Translations under genes and position numbers: made by a program
Shown here: in pieces, positions 30,801 to 38,106 of the stretch
Position numbering within the stretch: the first letter of the stretch is position 1
How the letters are laid out: each line of letters opens with the position of its first letter
The notes under the pieces: model-generated
Databases searched by the model: none
Seen by the model: the letters and a program-made list of their open reading frames with translations, nothing else
What the model was told of the DNA's origin: nothing
Origin: Rhynchopus sp. YZ270_cl-10
Taxonomy: Eukaryota; Euglenozoa; Diplonemea; Diplonemida; Diplonemidae
Reading direction: 5' to 3'
DNA length: 64,000 nucleotides
NCBI GenBank assembly: GCA_964035575.1
Contig: OZ037872.1
Location: 186,001 to 250,000 of the forward strand

Positions 30801-32687
30801 ACGGCCTGCCTCAGGGGGATATCCTTCAGGGACAGGAGGGTTTTTCTTTTGATCGTTAAACCAATTTTTGATCATTGCAAGCTCCTTGAGGAAAAGGCCG
30901 AAAACACCGTCGGTTTTGCGTTCGACCGCTCTCTTAACAGTATCACGCTCAGCGAGGAAGGAAAATGCCTCAAGAAGTTCGACGCCCGCTTCAACAGTGG
31001 GGATTAGGTCGAAGGATCCGGAGATGATGTTGGTGAGCATCGTTTCCAAATCTTTGATTCCCTTTTTGAATTTGGTGTAGTCGTCGTGCCAATACGTCTG
31101 CTTCACATCGAGCACCGCGTACGAAAGGTTGCGAAGCTGTGAAATATGCCTTTCAAAGTTGCGCTGAATGTCTATTAACGATTTTTGAATTTCCGGTCCA
31201 CGAACACCAGAGAAACAGGGCATATCGGCCTCCTTCTTCATCCCAAACTGCTGCTGGCCTTCACAGACCTCCAACAAATGACGACATCTCTGTGCAATAA
31301 AACCCTCTATCTCCGCAAACACCTGGTTTGTAGAATCAGATTCCCATACAGTGGCAGGATGCTCCGTTTTGTACTTCTTCTCTGTTGCGTCTAGCATTTT
31401 CTTGCAGATTGTCTTCCAAGCCTCTCCGGCCACGGTTGCACCAAGAAGCGCCGCCTTGGCCTCTTCACGCCGTTCAATGCTCGCCCCTTCACCCCCCTGG
31501 AAGATAGCTGCCAAATCAATTTCCGACCGACACCGTGAAATGATCTCATTCGAAATCTTCCTGAGGATTCCTATCAAACGCTCTGGGGTGTTATAACAAG
31601 GGGAAGTGTAGAAGATCATCTGGACAGTCCGGAGGATCGGGTCCAGAAGTTCGGGGATGTCCTTTACCTTTGATTGGCGGAGCTTTTCGCAAGGTTCTTG
31701 CAGCGTAGAGAGGTACCGAAGGTTCTCCTTGGCCTCTTCCGTTCCGTCTCGGATGAGGCCGGCCAGCTTTTCGAATTGGTCGAGATAGACAGATTTCGCC
31801 ATGGAAAGGATTTTGACGATCTGGCGCACATCGTTCCGTTCCAGCTGCTGGAGAATGTTGTTCAGATCGGTAGCCCTCGCGCTCCAGAAGGCGATCTCCG
31901 CCAAAGGCCCTTCTGAATCCCCAGAGGAATCTACCTGGTCCTTTTCGGAGAGAACGTCCTTGATTTGGCGGGTCCAGTGAATGAGAGCTGCCTCAAAACG
32001 TTGCACCACTTCTTTGTTGGCAGCGGCATATTCGACGTCGGTGATTTTCTCAAGGGGAACGTACAGTACGGTTTTCCCTTTGAGGCGATTCGCGGTTTCC
32101 GTGAGTGTAGCAAGAAATTTGTGCATCTGAGTGGAAAACTCCTTCTGAATGGATTCCGGCCACCCCTTATTCTTCAATAGGGACGGCGCGAGGACAAACT
32201 GGATGACACGAAGCAACGCATCCATGCTTGCCCCATTGATACACCCAAAGTTGATCACATTGTCGATCGACTCTGGCAGGATCGACTCGCTGCTTGATTT
32301 ATAAAAAAACATCGTTTTATTTTGCGCTGCAGATGGCTCTACCGCATCCTCTTCCTTCTTCGCCTGCCTCTTCTCTAATACATGAGGATAAAGGTACAAT
32401 GTGTCCTCTGCGTCTGTTACGGCAAACACATTCCGAACCCGATCTACACTTGATCCAATAAAATGCGTTGCCACGATGGTGTGCGATTCGGTCCACGCAG
32501 ATGAGTGCAGCCCCATCCCCTCCAGGACGCGCTCCTTCAGCCACAACACGCAGTCCTCATGCGCGACCGTTTCCTCATCCAGCCCTGCGTCCTCCTCTTC
32601 GTCAGCAGAGTCGTCAAGATCGTCCATTGGAGGGACCACCTCGATCTCCTTCCCCACCGGTTCTGACGGTGGGGTGGACGTCGCCAT
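18867..32687 (-). CDS. DNAH2: Axonemal inner-arm dynein heavy chain, I1/f beta (DNAH2) type
   Basis: Uninterrupted 4,606-codon gene for a dynein motor heavy chain. The tail and linker fill roughly residues 1-1880. P-loops follow for AAA1 (GPAGTGKTETV, about 1912, with Walker B CFDEFNRI), AAA2 (GETGSGKTVVW, about 2204), AAA3 (GNTGTGKTVIA, about 2556) and AAA4 (GVGGSGRSSL, about 2907). A coiled-coil stalk with the microtubule-binding domain lies at about 3150-3430, followed by AAA5, AAA6 and a long C-terminal domain. The end (WLSGFTYPTGFL, IRGVYLEGAGWDG, PFIHFRP, WVKRGTALLLS) resembles what I know of DNAH2-type chains, the beta heavy chain of the two-headed inner-arm dynein I1/f, which controls ciliary bending. 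Length is slightly above the family norm. No intron or frame break is visible, which is striking for 13.8 kb. The dynein call is certain; the subtype rests mainly on the C-terminus. The gene implies a motile flagellum. Confidence 0.96.
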   Translation of the reverse strand: MATSTPPSEPVGKEIEVVPPMDDLDDSADEEEDAGLDEETVAHEDCVLWLKERVLEGMGLHSSAWTESHTIVATHFIGSSVDRVRNVFAVTDAEDTLYLYPHVLEKRQAKKEEDAVEPSAAQNKTMFFYKSSSESILPESIDNVINFGCINGASMDALLRVIQFVLAPSLLKNKGWPESIQKEFSTQMHKFLATLTETANRLKGKTVLYVPLEKITDVEYAAANKEVVQRFEAALIHWTRQIKDVLSEKDQVDSSGDSEGPLAEIAFWSARATDLNNILQQLERNDVRQIVKILSMAKSVYLDQFEKLAGLIRDGTEEAKENLRYLSTLQEPCEKLRQSKVKDIPELLDPILRTVQMIFYTSPCYNTPERLIGILRKISNEIISRCRSEIDLAAIFQGGEGASIERREEAKAALLGATVAGEAWKTICKKMLDATEKKYKTEHPATVWESDSTNQVFAEIEGFIAQRCRHLLEVCEGQQQFGMKKEADMPCFSGVRGPEIQKSLIDIQRNFERHISQLRNLSYAVLDVKQTYWHDDYTKFKKGIKDLETMLTNIISGSFDLIPTVEAGVELLEAFSFLAERDTVKRAVERKTDGVFGLFLKELAMIKNWFNDQKKNPPVPEGYPPEAGRAIWAHNFKTRVDTHYKLLSTCHYLPSKLAQREEAFPQYHNLTTALEQYIQSTFYEWKDKVETQKDTLTHYLDVALISKVLEEEQNVMIFECNFPPELMKLIDEIRYWTRQGPAGLGMTIPAAAQDMQLREERLRVFRENVCVAVRAYNQIVLSLTPEERRLFAERIAFLDSKYNPGVSKLLWSSKGIVEYFVRDCAKYSGQIQKVVDVFKSSVQSIKANCSTIASTLLVKIQRKHTYPMDEFEKVQREHRELVRQKLQASHQQIVSTMNTVFDDFRRDYSTSVEVKREWRLFVEKVEKDIDDALRQTVKKSLQEISKAIVGDSKSGDPGQLFQVSVILEGQRPELQPTILQLSQMINAVSKELITVIKVVPRLADALGSNHIDSQQEGEEGALEPQHLDSFYEIISHDNEILKVMVQIMTGMSTIQEDVTKYLFLRWEKYNQIHTLDKDAYTRRFAKGKRENWQFDQEIQKYKDQMSLIQNEETTTTIKFIKVECLPLKTTLNKHCVEWMSKFHMLLNNLVNQELSSLYEYFAANKRRIQAQPTGLDMLGEQLATVQKIKAEEAQIEARFKPLKEQYLLLEKHEVVVTEQEAERLSGLDDAWEGFKKCVHDAKRKLDKEKDKFKQDLEQEIKLFDKSLTALLEEFNSKGPYDGSGQPTEAFKALEEYRVKLGQKKDKDTQLRQGMEIFKLERPAYQDIKSLGTEIDLLNGAWKLTEEWSKQWVSWKEQQFQDLRLEDISDEVQKYTKQINNMKKALEKKGVWQNLKADIDKFRKTLPLLTHLRNNAMRPRHWEQLMEEIEEKFDPWGSDFTLCKVDKLNLNKYPEFIENLSNSATQEQGIERGIAKVKTAWDTSTFKIEPYRKDYFKIVSVDDITQLLEDQLATISNMKVSRYVAAFATEVQYWEQNLSIISDTIEALLQVQTKWMYLENIFIGSEDIQKKLPTETSMFQTLNTQWISITNRLNQDPNVCRGTTKREGLLDTLNDMLKKLEKIQKQLEDYLEDRRRVFPRFYFLSNDDLLEILGHSREPRKVLPHLKKCFEGIHNLEFGEAGRKGGGIVAKKMIEPGGEVVDFVSPVQVEGEPVELWLGKVEEMMRTTLKKNLWITFEDLRAKPKDLAPWLHGHYGQLLITAASLNWTSEVDRVLRDVHNGTSSKKNPVRSLFKKWKTLINKWTEIVRSKMDRLARNKLVSLITIEVHNRDILDNLQSKKVSNPLDFAWTSQLRFYWTEDTEQQRQAVIRMASASVFYDYEYEGNNGRLVVTALTDRAYMTLTTALQLQRGGLPQGPAGTGKTETVKDLGKGIAKYVIVFNCSDGLDYQSMARMFSGLAQTGAWSCFDEFNRIEVEVLSVVAQQILCILSAVKEKKSHFIFENFDIPLNLNVGIFVTMNPSGKGYAGRSELPDNLKALLRPISMMTPDFALICEITLLSQGFQDSKVLGNKVTLLYDLMDKQLSKQNHYDCSLRNIKAVLVQAGKLKREALTSGSATTEDQLCLKACSDMNLPKFVKEDVPLFLGMLQDLFPSVEPDDAGLDDLKDESQKYLLEKDMLATPHVLTKILHLYDTMNTRHGVMTVGETGSGKTVVWQTMAAAFKRLKDLGKEGWEPVKIQILNPKSVTMDELYGSYNLASREWKDGIVSAIMKQICGQDTPEKKWMLFDGPVDTKWIESMNTVLDDNKMLTLINGDRISLTPSITILFEVADLSQASPATVSRCGIVFFNYCDLTWRPYFITWLKGRKAYEVQLNSPKPDATIKALSELFDTHLQRGLSYKERELKELFVTAEIGAVRSLTHIFDSVASPEGGLDVRGGGDPATASEVYVRDITMLWIFSILWSVGGTLRDSSRPMFDVAFIRDLDTSFPSSGTAYDYYVCLKTHQWKSWDEKVAEFKPKEGTDYFNMIVPTIDTVRYSFIISNLVRTKRHVLLTGNTGTGKTVIATKMLSDLPTQQYALMTMNFSAQTSSQNVQDIIEGKMDKKSKKNYTAPNGKKLVCLIEDLNMPAKDKFGSQPPLELLRLWLDNGFWYDRTSQSRRTINELQLICNMTFGRPDISARFMSRMITINITFPSDAVIHHIFSNILNVSLHSFDSFFPMIDDLVKSTQEVYNVVTSDPQTRPIPSKSHYLFNLRDLSKVFQGINQADHEDLQAKYGQEGMIILWIHECQRIFQDRMNNSADKVWFKTQLELKLESVFQSKWKTILKDGRSPIFIDFLEGEFDENAMYQECPDFALLKQRLDDRLQEHNEEPGSRPMQLVFFTDAIEHICHIHRIIRQPRGNALLVGVGGSGRSSLTKMASFLAGYTTFSIEITKNYKSNEFHEDLKVLYKSCGVKKQNRVFVFSDTQIAEPSFLEDINNMLSSGEVPNLFANDEKNMIKDEVRKDATEAGLLDAGDSFFNFFVGRARTFLHLVICLSPVGEAFRIRLRMFPSLISCTTMDWFLEWPDDALKEVAKRFICHLDLGTPERTDSVAEMFVLMHSSVGKASVAMAADLKRYNYVTPTNYLELVRGYASLLASKREELGSQKDKLVNGILKLDDTEATVSQMSQALQVFRKELDLKSVDCEAMMKVIHQEKKQADERRGQVEHDKTKIGREKDQTNQIAQEAQADLDKALPDLLAAEEALKTLEKSDIQEMKAYKQPPEAVMTCMAAVQTVLRRGTSWDESKKTMGDPYFLKVLVDYDKEQLTDRLLGAISKYTNNPNFRPDIVGKVSKAAKGLCLWVIAMQSFGVINKEVLPKKLRLQKAQLELQKKEEMLNSAIAELNEMNEKVAALEASMTERLDEKNRLQSEAEQTEAKLKRAEQLVSGLGAERERWTHSTKVYEAGIENLIGDSMLASGILSYIGSFTGEFRDDLQSSWRRSAAQRKDAASIPMSKSFSFISFYAEPTEIREWEMQGLPGDDFSIMNGVLVMRGARWPLMVDPQGQANKWVKNMERDKGLKVVDLKQGDFLRTIEHAVQFGSPVLIQDVSESLDPSLDSVLSRSVVKQGSRYVIKIGDNTVDYNEKFKLYITTKMASPHYTPEICTKITLVNCAVKDKGLEEQLLKIVVAREQRELEEQNDELVVSTAEYKRKEKELEDKILKLLSEADDTLLDDVNLIETLQTSKQTALEIAHKLKEGEVTAERIKEAREQYRDCAQRASVLYFVLSDLCSIDNMYQFALDAYIHLFEKSIKGSAEIHGAHGRSEPVANRVKLLNDWHTRCVYDNTCRALFERHKLLFSFHMTSSILLKRASGEAFPTDEYAFFIKGGTVIDKESRQPNPAEDWLEEKAWDNIVELDKLVAFHGIIASFEQSPTDWKKWYMHPTPDDPRQPEDSSSEWAGVVGEWLGKGCNKTLLQKMIVVRCVRPDRVVPMVRNFIEENLDKKFVDPPPFNLTSVFRDSAPTLPLVFVLSPGVDPMDQLRAIAEKQGRLLKALALGQGQASTATRMIHEQAKQGGWVFLQNCHLMLKWLPTLEKIIDDLPTQKPNENFRIWLSSIPHPQFPIGILQKAIKMTTEPPTGLKSNLTRLYNLITEEQFTKATFRNYYRPLLFSLCFFHAVLLERKKFGSLGYNVDPAYDFNDSDFSVSEAILSLYIDEMTEPLATSIPFPTMRFLICDASYGGRVTDDWDRRTLQTYIQQFMSIEAVLTPQYKMSSCASYYIPSVDGTLQSYKEYVNQLPGEDLPQAFGQHSNADIMSQILRSNDLLDNLLTLNATLLVKISGGSGGSEGAQSVEKVVLGLVDSLEQQIPELIDYESIVEANNEGEEVDALTTCLFQEVQRYNILLEDIYYSLREVKKGVSGLIIMNESLDAIFQALLFNKVPERWEKHYPTIKPLSSWADDLKLRVDQMNQWGRGAPKVFWLSGFTYPTGFLKGLQQAHGRKSGISIDQLGWEFTVLDTETTTITQSAKEGTYIRGVYLEGAGWDGVQLCEPEPMALTKIMPFIHFRPIVCKKTAAKGRYDCPTYMYPIRTGTRERPSFVVTVALPAGKEGVDHWVKRGTALLLSTDS

Positions 32688-32766
32688 CGGGGAAAAGGTG
32701 TTAAAATGCGGTTAGATTTTTTAGGGGAGAAAAAGTGGAAAGGGGGGAAGTGTTTTTGGATTACTC

Positions 32767-32815
32767 CTGCAGGTGGTAGTGGAGAGTGAAAGTTGTGTGT
32801 GGGGGGAGGAGGGGG
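32767..32815 (-). promoter_or_regulatory. Candidate trans-splice acceptor, dynein gene
   Basis: The minus strand reads a C/T-rich tract ending in ACCACCTGCAG, about 80 bases before the dynein ATG. No AG follows between this site and the ATG apart from the bases right behind the acceptor. It fits a spliced-leader acceptor, or an intron end if a 5' exon lies upstream. Confidence 0.4.
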
Positions 32816-32860
32816 CAGGCTAGGTTGTATGTATAGTAGTGCTCTCGGCCCCGACCGAAT

Positions 32861-33087
32861 ACCGTATTATTCGTATAATACGATTACCGTATTATACGGT
32901 AATTATACGGTGCTGCTGGAGACTGAATACTGTACGAATTATTCGAATTTTACAACCCAGAGGAGGAGGCACAGCAGAATAAGACTCGGGGATCCGGGAA
33001 CGGAGAAACGGTAATTCTCAGACGGAGTGGGGCCCGAGACCGGGGACCTTGACCTGGACCCAGGGACCCGGCTTATCCTCTGCTGTG
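32861..33087. repeat. Palindromic AT-rich block plus GC-rich inverted repeat
   Basis: 32861-32945 repeats ATACCGTATTAT / ATAATACGGTAT-type motifs in both directions. 32970-33087 has ends CACAGCAGAATAAG and CTTATCCTCTGCTGTG enclosing GGGATCC/GGGACCC-type arms. Probably remains of one or two MITEs. Confidence 0.45.
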
Positions 33088-33350
33088 GGGAGGGAGGGGA
33101 GAGGAACCCAGAAGTAATAAAATGCCATTTTTTTCTTCTCTCGATTTTGATACAAACAGAACCGCAGAAAGTCCCTGAAAAGCATATCAAACTACCTGTA
33201 GAGGATTCAAAAAAACGCAATGGTAAGATGACTTTTAAAAAAAAGTCTGCTTCGCCACCTGAGTGGGTGTGTGCGTCGAGCAGTACTATATTCCACGCGA
33301 AAGGTGTCAAATCCTTTTGTTTTAACTGTGGAATAAAGAAAAGTTTTATA

Positions 33351-33386
33351 AGATGATCCGAAGCGCTCTCGTTGCTTAGTCACCTT
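33351..33386 (+). repeat. H1 hairpin repeat
   Basis: AGTTTTATA head, AGATGATCCGAAGCGCTCTC, GTTGCTTAGTCACCTT. The inner arm has one mismatch (CGAAGC/GCTTAG). Confidence 0.75.
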
Positions 33387-33930
33387 TTAAACTTAATACA
33401 AGAACTGTTAGAATAAGAAAAAGAACACAGCAGACGAAGGTGGAAACCACCATTTATCTGTTAAGAAGGTGTAAGGGAAAACCATGGTTAAACCATACTC
33501 GCCGCTCCGTATATAAGTTCTATTCAGCGACACTACAGAACTCGGGTCGGGAAGAGAAAAAAAAAAGAGAAAAAAAAAAAAAAAGCCCACGGTTACCTGA
33601 AGGGATATTTTTCCAAAATCTAAGTGGCGAAAAAAATATCCATTTTTCCGAAGATCCCATCACGATCCGGGATAATTCCGGAAATCCAAATCAGGTGATT
33701 TTCACAGGATTTTCTGCGAGGGCGAAAAAAAGAAGGAAAAAAAAAAGAAAAAAAAAGACGGAGAGAGGAATGGGTGTGAAAAGCTTTTAAAAGAGGGGAG
33801 TGTTTTCTTTTCTTTTCTTTTTTTTCAATACAGAAGACGACACAAAGACCTCACGCGACAGGGAGTTGAGAAACAAAATCGGGGACCTTTTATTGATGTT
33901 CCGCCCACACTCGAGGGTTTTTTTTATTGT

Positions 33931-33975
33931 GGTAGCATTGTATTAGTTTCGACACCCGAGGATGACTTCCACTAT
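33931..33975 (+). repeat. H6 hairpin repeat
   Basis: GGTAGCATTGTATTAG, TTTCGACACCCGAGGATGA, CTTCCACTATA. Confidence 0.6.
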
Positions 33976-34251
33976 ACTACACACCTCTATGTGGTGCCGG
34001 AGTCACTCCGTTAAAATTCTTTTTATTTTGAAGTTTGGATGGACGCTACAATCCTTCAAGGATTACTTAGAGTAACCAAATAAAGAATTGGGCTGTCCCT
34101 CTCCCCCCTCCTTTTCACAGAACTGCACACACTTCCAAAAAGAGCATGGCAAAAGACGGAACACCTCTTTTTTTGTCCCCTTATTTTGCTTTTGGTCGTG
34201 GCTTCTGCAGCACACTAACAAAACAAACGATTTTTTTTTTTTTTGTGAAAG

Positions 34252-34294
34252 AATTGTTGGAATAGTGTAGTTGCCACCAGTGCAAACTCCACTT
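34252..34294 (+). repeat. H5 hairpin repeat, shortened
   Basis: AATTGTTGGAATAGTGTAG, TTGCCACCAGTGCAA, ACTCCACTTTCC. The middle of the consensus is missing but TTGC/GCAA pair directly. Confidence 0.65.
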
Positions 34295-34481
34295 TCCTTT
34301 TTTTTGAAAGATGAACAGTGTTTCTCAAGAAACGTATATTTCAACATTAATAGGCAATATTTCTTCGAGAAAGGTTGCGCTGTACTTTTTGTTTTTTCCC
34401 TTTCTAATGACCATGAAAATCCCAAAAATTTGAAAAAAATATCGTGACGGAAAAAAAAAAAAAAAAAAAAGAAAGCTTGAA

Positions 34482-34512
34482 AGATGAATGTGCCTCTCAT
34501 GTACACACATCT
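34482..34512 (+). repeat. H4 hairpin repeat, near consensus
   Basis: GCTTGAA head, AGATGAATGTGCCTCTCATG, TACACACATCT, then A-run. AGATG/CATCT and TGTG/CACA pair. Confidence 0.75.
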
Positions 34513-35085
34513 AAAAAAAGAAGAAAATCAACAAAATATCGAATGAAATTGCACAAAAACTAAAACAGAAGTGGACACTTCCAATGATCCCTCTGAATCA
34601 AATCAATTTTTTTTTTTATTTTTTGAAAAAAAAAAGGGGAAACTGTGGGTACGGATTTGGAAGAGACCTCGCCGGTAGCCGGGAACCCTCCCTGGGATAG
34701 TACAATGATTGAAACTTCACTCCTAAGTCACCACCACGTGGCGTCCGCTTTGGCATGCATCGGTTAGGAGCCTTGACTGATACTTTCTGTATTAGTACCA
34801 CGATCGCCTTTAGGCACGTAGCTACCTGAAATAATAATAATAATAAAAGGGGGTTTTTTAATGAAAAAGTGTTAAGTGTTAACATGCCACTCACTTTTAA
34901 ATCACAATAACGCCTCTCTCTGAATCAACATAAATGTTGTGTAAGATATTATTTTTAACCCAACGATGGAGCTTTTCCAGCGTCTCCTCTTTTTGTTTTT
35001 GTTTTGTTTTGCAAATTTTAGACAACATAAAAAAAATTAAAAAAAGATGTAACGCATCTCAAGGGAAAATAGTAAATGCACACTT

Positions 35086-35180
35086 CTGAAACGAAGTGCT
35101 AAAATGCAGCCCTCGGGTCGAGCTCATGCAAAGGGTGGAGTTGGTCCGTACCGTAAAGAGAACGGGGGCGATTCACAGCC
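35086..35180 (+). repeat. H8 repeat
   Basis: TGAAACGAAGTGCTAAAATGCAG at the left and CCGTACCGTAAAGAGAACGG at the right match 58892-58980 (TTGAAATGTATTAAAACGCAG and CCGTATTGTAAAGAGAACGG). The pairing scheme is unclear. Confidence 0.55.
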
Positions 35181-35209
35181 CTACGCCAAGGCACGCAACC
35201 TCTACAGAA

Positions 35210-35490
35210 AGTTGACTTGAAATACAAAAGCCCTCTCGTGAACAGAGTACACGGTGGACTCTTTCTGGAAAAGGGCAACTTAAAAAGAGGTCAAACGAGA
35301 GAGAGTCCCGACTCCCCTTTCACTCCCGAAAGGGGGAGTTGATACTCCCCCTTTTTGGAACTGAATAAAGTTGCCCTTTTCCAGAAAGATTCCACTGTGT
35401 ACCTTGGTACATGACCGGCTGTACTGGGGGGACCCCAACCATTCATTTCGTGGTTTCCATCTAACCGCAAAATGGATGTAAGAAAGCAAC
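35210..35490 (+). repeat. H3 hairpin repeat interrupted by a palindromic element
   Basis: GACTTGAAATACAAAAGCCC with the CTCTCGTG loop before the insertion, and CTTGGTACATGACCGGCTG, a GGGGGGACCCC hairpin and CATTTCGTGG after it. The interruption lies at the same place in H3 as at 13031. Confidence 0.65.
35247..35402. mobile_element. Palindromic MITE inside H3
   Basis: Arms GTACACGGTGGACTCTTTCTGG and CCAGAAAGATTCCACTGTGTAC, continuing with AAAAGGGCAACTT/AAGTTGCCCTTTT; a second inner palindrome surrounds CCCGAAAGGGGGAGT. No coding gene. Confidence 0.65.
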
Positions 35491-35538
35491 GCCGTGTCTA
35501 TACTTCAAGGCAGAGATCCTTTTTTTTGTTCTTTTTTT

Positions 35539-35596
35539 GATAAATTGTTGGAGTAGTTGCCACAGTTGTGTTGCCACAGTTGTGCAATGTCCACTT
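35539..35596 (+). repeat. H5 hairpin repeat
   Basis: GATAAATTGTTGGAGTAGTT, two copies of GCCACAGTTGTG, then CAATGTCCACTTTC. The CCACAGTTGTG part is duplicated. Confidence 0.7.
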
Positions 35597-36043
35597 TCTT
35601 TTTTTCTATTCATCGCAGGAGAATAACCCCTCTATGCCTGCTCTCAGTGTAGAACCTCTGAGTACTGTTGGCCCCACATCACCACACAGTTCAACGACAC
35701 AGGAGTCACAATATGAAACAATTTTGGGACAGAAGGAGAGACTTTTTTCTAAATTTTTTGGGAGGAAAAAGAAGGTGAATCACAAAAAAAAAAAAGTAAA
35801 TTAAAGGAGATTGTCACTGTCAAAATCCCCTAATAAAACACAGCAGAACACTTAGGTTAAGATGTAAGTATCGCACACTTAGTCACCTTGGCATAAAACT
35901 AACTTCCAATGTCATTGTGGGTTGATTAAATGAAACAAGAGGGGGGGGGGGGGGGGTGGGAGGTGGGAGGAGCAGCTTCGATAGATATTTACTTTTTTCT
36001 TTTCTTTCTCGCTGAAAGTTTATTGCTGTATGTGCATGCGCCG

Positions 36044-36153
36044 CCTGATGTTTACCCCGCGTATAGGCGCGTAAAGGCCCGTGTAGGCCAAACCACACCC
36101 ATTTTCCCCAGCCTTTACGCGCCTATACGCCTATACGCGGGGTAAAAATCAGG
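36044..36153. repeat. Palindromic MITE
   Basis: CCTGATGTTTACCCCGCGTA...GGCGCGTAAAGGC at the left pairs with GCCTTTACGCGCC...CGCGGGGTAAAAATCAGG at the right. No coding gene. Confidence 0.65.
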
Positions 36154-36184
36154 TGGATATGTGTCAAAAAACAACAATGGAGAC

Positions 36185-36230
36185 GTTGAAAGTGCAAAAC
36201 GCCTTTTCATCGGCAGACGCAAGACACTGG
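36185..36230 (+). repeat. H2 hairpin repeat
   Basis: GTTGAAAGTGCAAAACGCC, TTTTCAT, CGGCAGACGCAAGACACTGG. Confidence 0.65.
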
Positions 36231-36576
36231 TTCTCCGCGGGTGAGCGAAACCCCAATAATAATAAAAAAGCTTGTCTATCACGTCTTTTTTCCCCATTTT
36301 TCAAAAAAGTTGTGCACAAGGGATCCATGATCAGAAAAGGATGTGTTTTTACTTCATTTTTTAAAAACTGTATTTGAAACAGGGGGTTTGGGGTGCGTTC
36401 GGAAGAAGTGAAAAAAAGCTCGAGAACATGAATGTGCCTTACTCTTAGAGAAACTGTAGTTGTTGATGCAGGCACCTCCGACTGACCCACGTACGATGCC
36501 AGCCATCCGGATGAAAGCAAGAAGAAAACACAGCGAATATGCCTCAGACAAGCAAAAAGCAAAGCAAGCGTTGATA

Positions 36577-36609
36577 ACATGAACTAAAGCTTTCGTGTTT
36601 AGCCACCTT
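36577..36609 (+). repeat. H1 hairpin repeat, divergent
   Basis: ACATGAACTAAAGCTTTCGT, GTTTAGCCACCTT. CTAAA/TTTAG pair. Confidence 0.55.
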
Positions 36610-36870
36610 CCGGGGCCAACTAAGCAGTGAAGCTGATAGATAAGGGTAGGATAAAGTGGGCAGCGAGTGTCATCATACATTCTTTAATTGGCAACAAAAA
36701 AAGAGTAGTTGAAACGTACTAAAACGCAGCTCGGTCATGTTCATGATCAAAAAGAAAGGTTGGCAGATGAACATGGTGCACATGGCATCTAACCAATTTA
36801 TTTATTTGTATATTTCACAAAAGAGACGAAAGTGCTTGGAAAAACGAACGGCGTAAAAAAAAAAAAAAAA

Positions 36871-36970
36871 GTTTACTTAAAATACAACAGCCCGCTCGAG
36901 TGTACCTTGGTACAAATGACCGGCTGTACTGGGGTGGATCCCAACCATGCAGTCCTATCCATTTCGTGGT
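36871..36970 (+). repeat. H3 hairpin repeat, uninterrupted
   Basis: TTTACTTAAAATACAACAGCC, CGCTCGAGTGTACCTTGGTAC, AAATGACCGGCTGTACTGGG, CCATGCAGTCCTATCC. A partial second copy (GACTTGAAATAC...CCCTCTCGTG) follows at 36982. Confidence 0.7.
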
Positions 36971-37502
36971 TTTAAAAAAATTTTGACTTGAAATACAAAA
37001 CCAAAACCCTCTCGTGTCGGGTGCACCTGGGTGGGAAAAAAAACAATAATAGACATCATTTTTACAAATGCGAACACATTTGGACATCGGTCGACAACAT
37101 GCACAGTTTCCACTCCGTGGGGGGGATTTCGTTTTGATTGTAGCAAAAAAACCAAACCACCTTTTGTGAACACAGGCACCTCCATCAGCGATGCACTTTT
37201 AATCACAACAATGGGGGCATTTTGCGACGTCAATTCACCCCCCAAATAATGATCCTTGGACAGCGCTGTTGAGCTACTCTGTCGCTGGAATCGGAAAACC
37301 TAAAAAAGACTCAGACCAATAAACTGGCAGGTCCCGTCGCCATCCAAGATGGGTGTGGTTGTAGTTCACACACATCCTTTCGTTCGTTAGCAATTTTCCA
37401 AGCAATCTTTGCCCTCCAGATCAAGCAATCTTTAAAAAAAAACAGAAACTGTACTTTTCCTTGCACAGCTGGTTGTTGGGAGGGGAAAAGGAAAAGTTTA
37501 TA

Positions 37503-37533
37503 AGATGAACCTAAGCCTCTCGCTCAGTCACCT
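37503..37533 (+). repeat. H1 hairpin repeat with minus-strand wobble
   Basis: AGTTTATA head, AGATGAACCTAAGCCTCTC, GCTCAGTCACCT, then A-run. CTAAGC/GCTCAG mispairs as A-C on the + strand but pairs as G-U in minus-strand RNA. Confidence 0.8.
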
Positions 37534-38106
37534 AAAAAAAATACTGTCAAATCGACAGACGACTTAAAAAGGGTTCTTAAAACCGGCCAAAGACACATAA
37601 AACACATTTTTCCGGCGTTTTTTTTTTTTTTTTTTTTGCTTTTGTTCTCACACTTTTAAGGGGGAGGGGGGGGAAATGGGAGAGGGGGTACTAAAAATGG
37701 GACATATTCCTCCTGACTATCGGTGTGGAGGTGTTTTGGCGTGTCAAATGCTCAAAAGGCTGAAGGTCGCTGTTGTAGCACTTGTGTCCCGGGAGGATAG
37801 CCATGAGAGATTTTGCACACAAGCATTTGGGTACAATTTTGTGTGTTCATTTGTATGAAGCATTGAAACCCGCAATCATTTTAAAAAAAATGAAAAAAAA
37901 AAAAATAACTGTATGATGTACTCAAAGCCTTATTGCGCCGTACCGTGAAAAATAAATGTTCTCAGGGCCTAACACAGTTCTCCCAGAACATCGGCTTTAA
38001 GCGATTTCGCGCTCTTTCCCGCAGCGTTGCTTTTTTTTTAACAAAGTGAAGCTAATAACTCTTGTCAAAAAAAAGAAGAAAAAAAGGAAATAGAAAGGTG
38101 CTAGGA

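Larger units (their letters stand above)
32688..38106. other. Intergenic stretch upstream of the dynein gene
   Basis: No supported gene in 5.4 kb. It holds the dynein acceptor, palindromes (32861-33087), H1 (33236 weak, 33351), H6 (33931), H5 (34252), H4 (34482), H8 (35086), H3 split by a palindrome (35210), H5 (35539), palindrome (36044), H2 (36185), H1 (36577), a partial H8 head (36712-36745), H3 (36871) and a partial H3 (36982-37032), and H1 (37503). 34640-34840 is a non-repetitive 200-bp patch I cannot identify. Confidence 0.55.

Noticed and set aside
19102-32704. Many frames of 60-214 codons inside and opposite the dynein gene
   Set aside because: Shadows of the dynein coding sequence; no family resemblance.
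32793-33356. Small frames upstream of the dynein gene as a 5' exon
   Set aside because: They translate palindromic repeat DNA; the dynein protein begins plausibly at its own ATG after a good acceptor.
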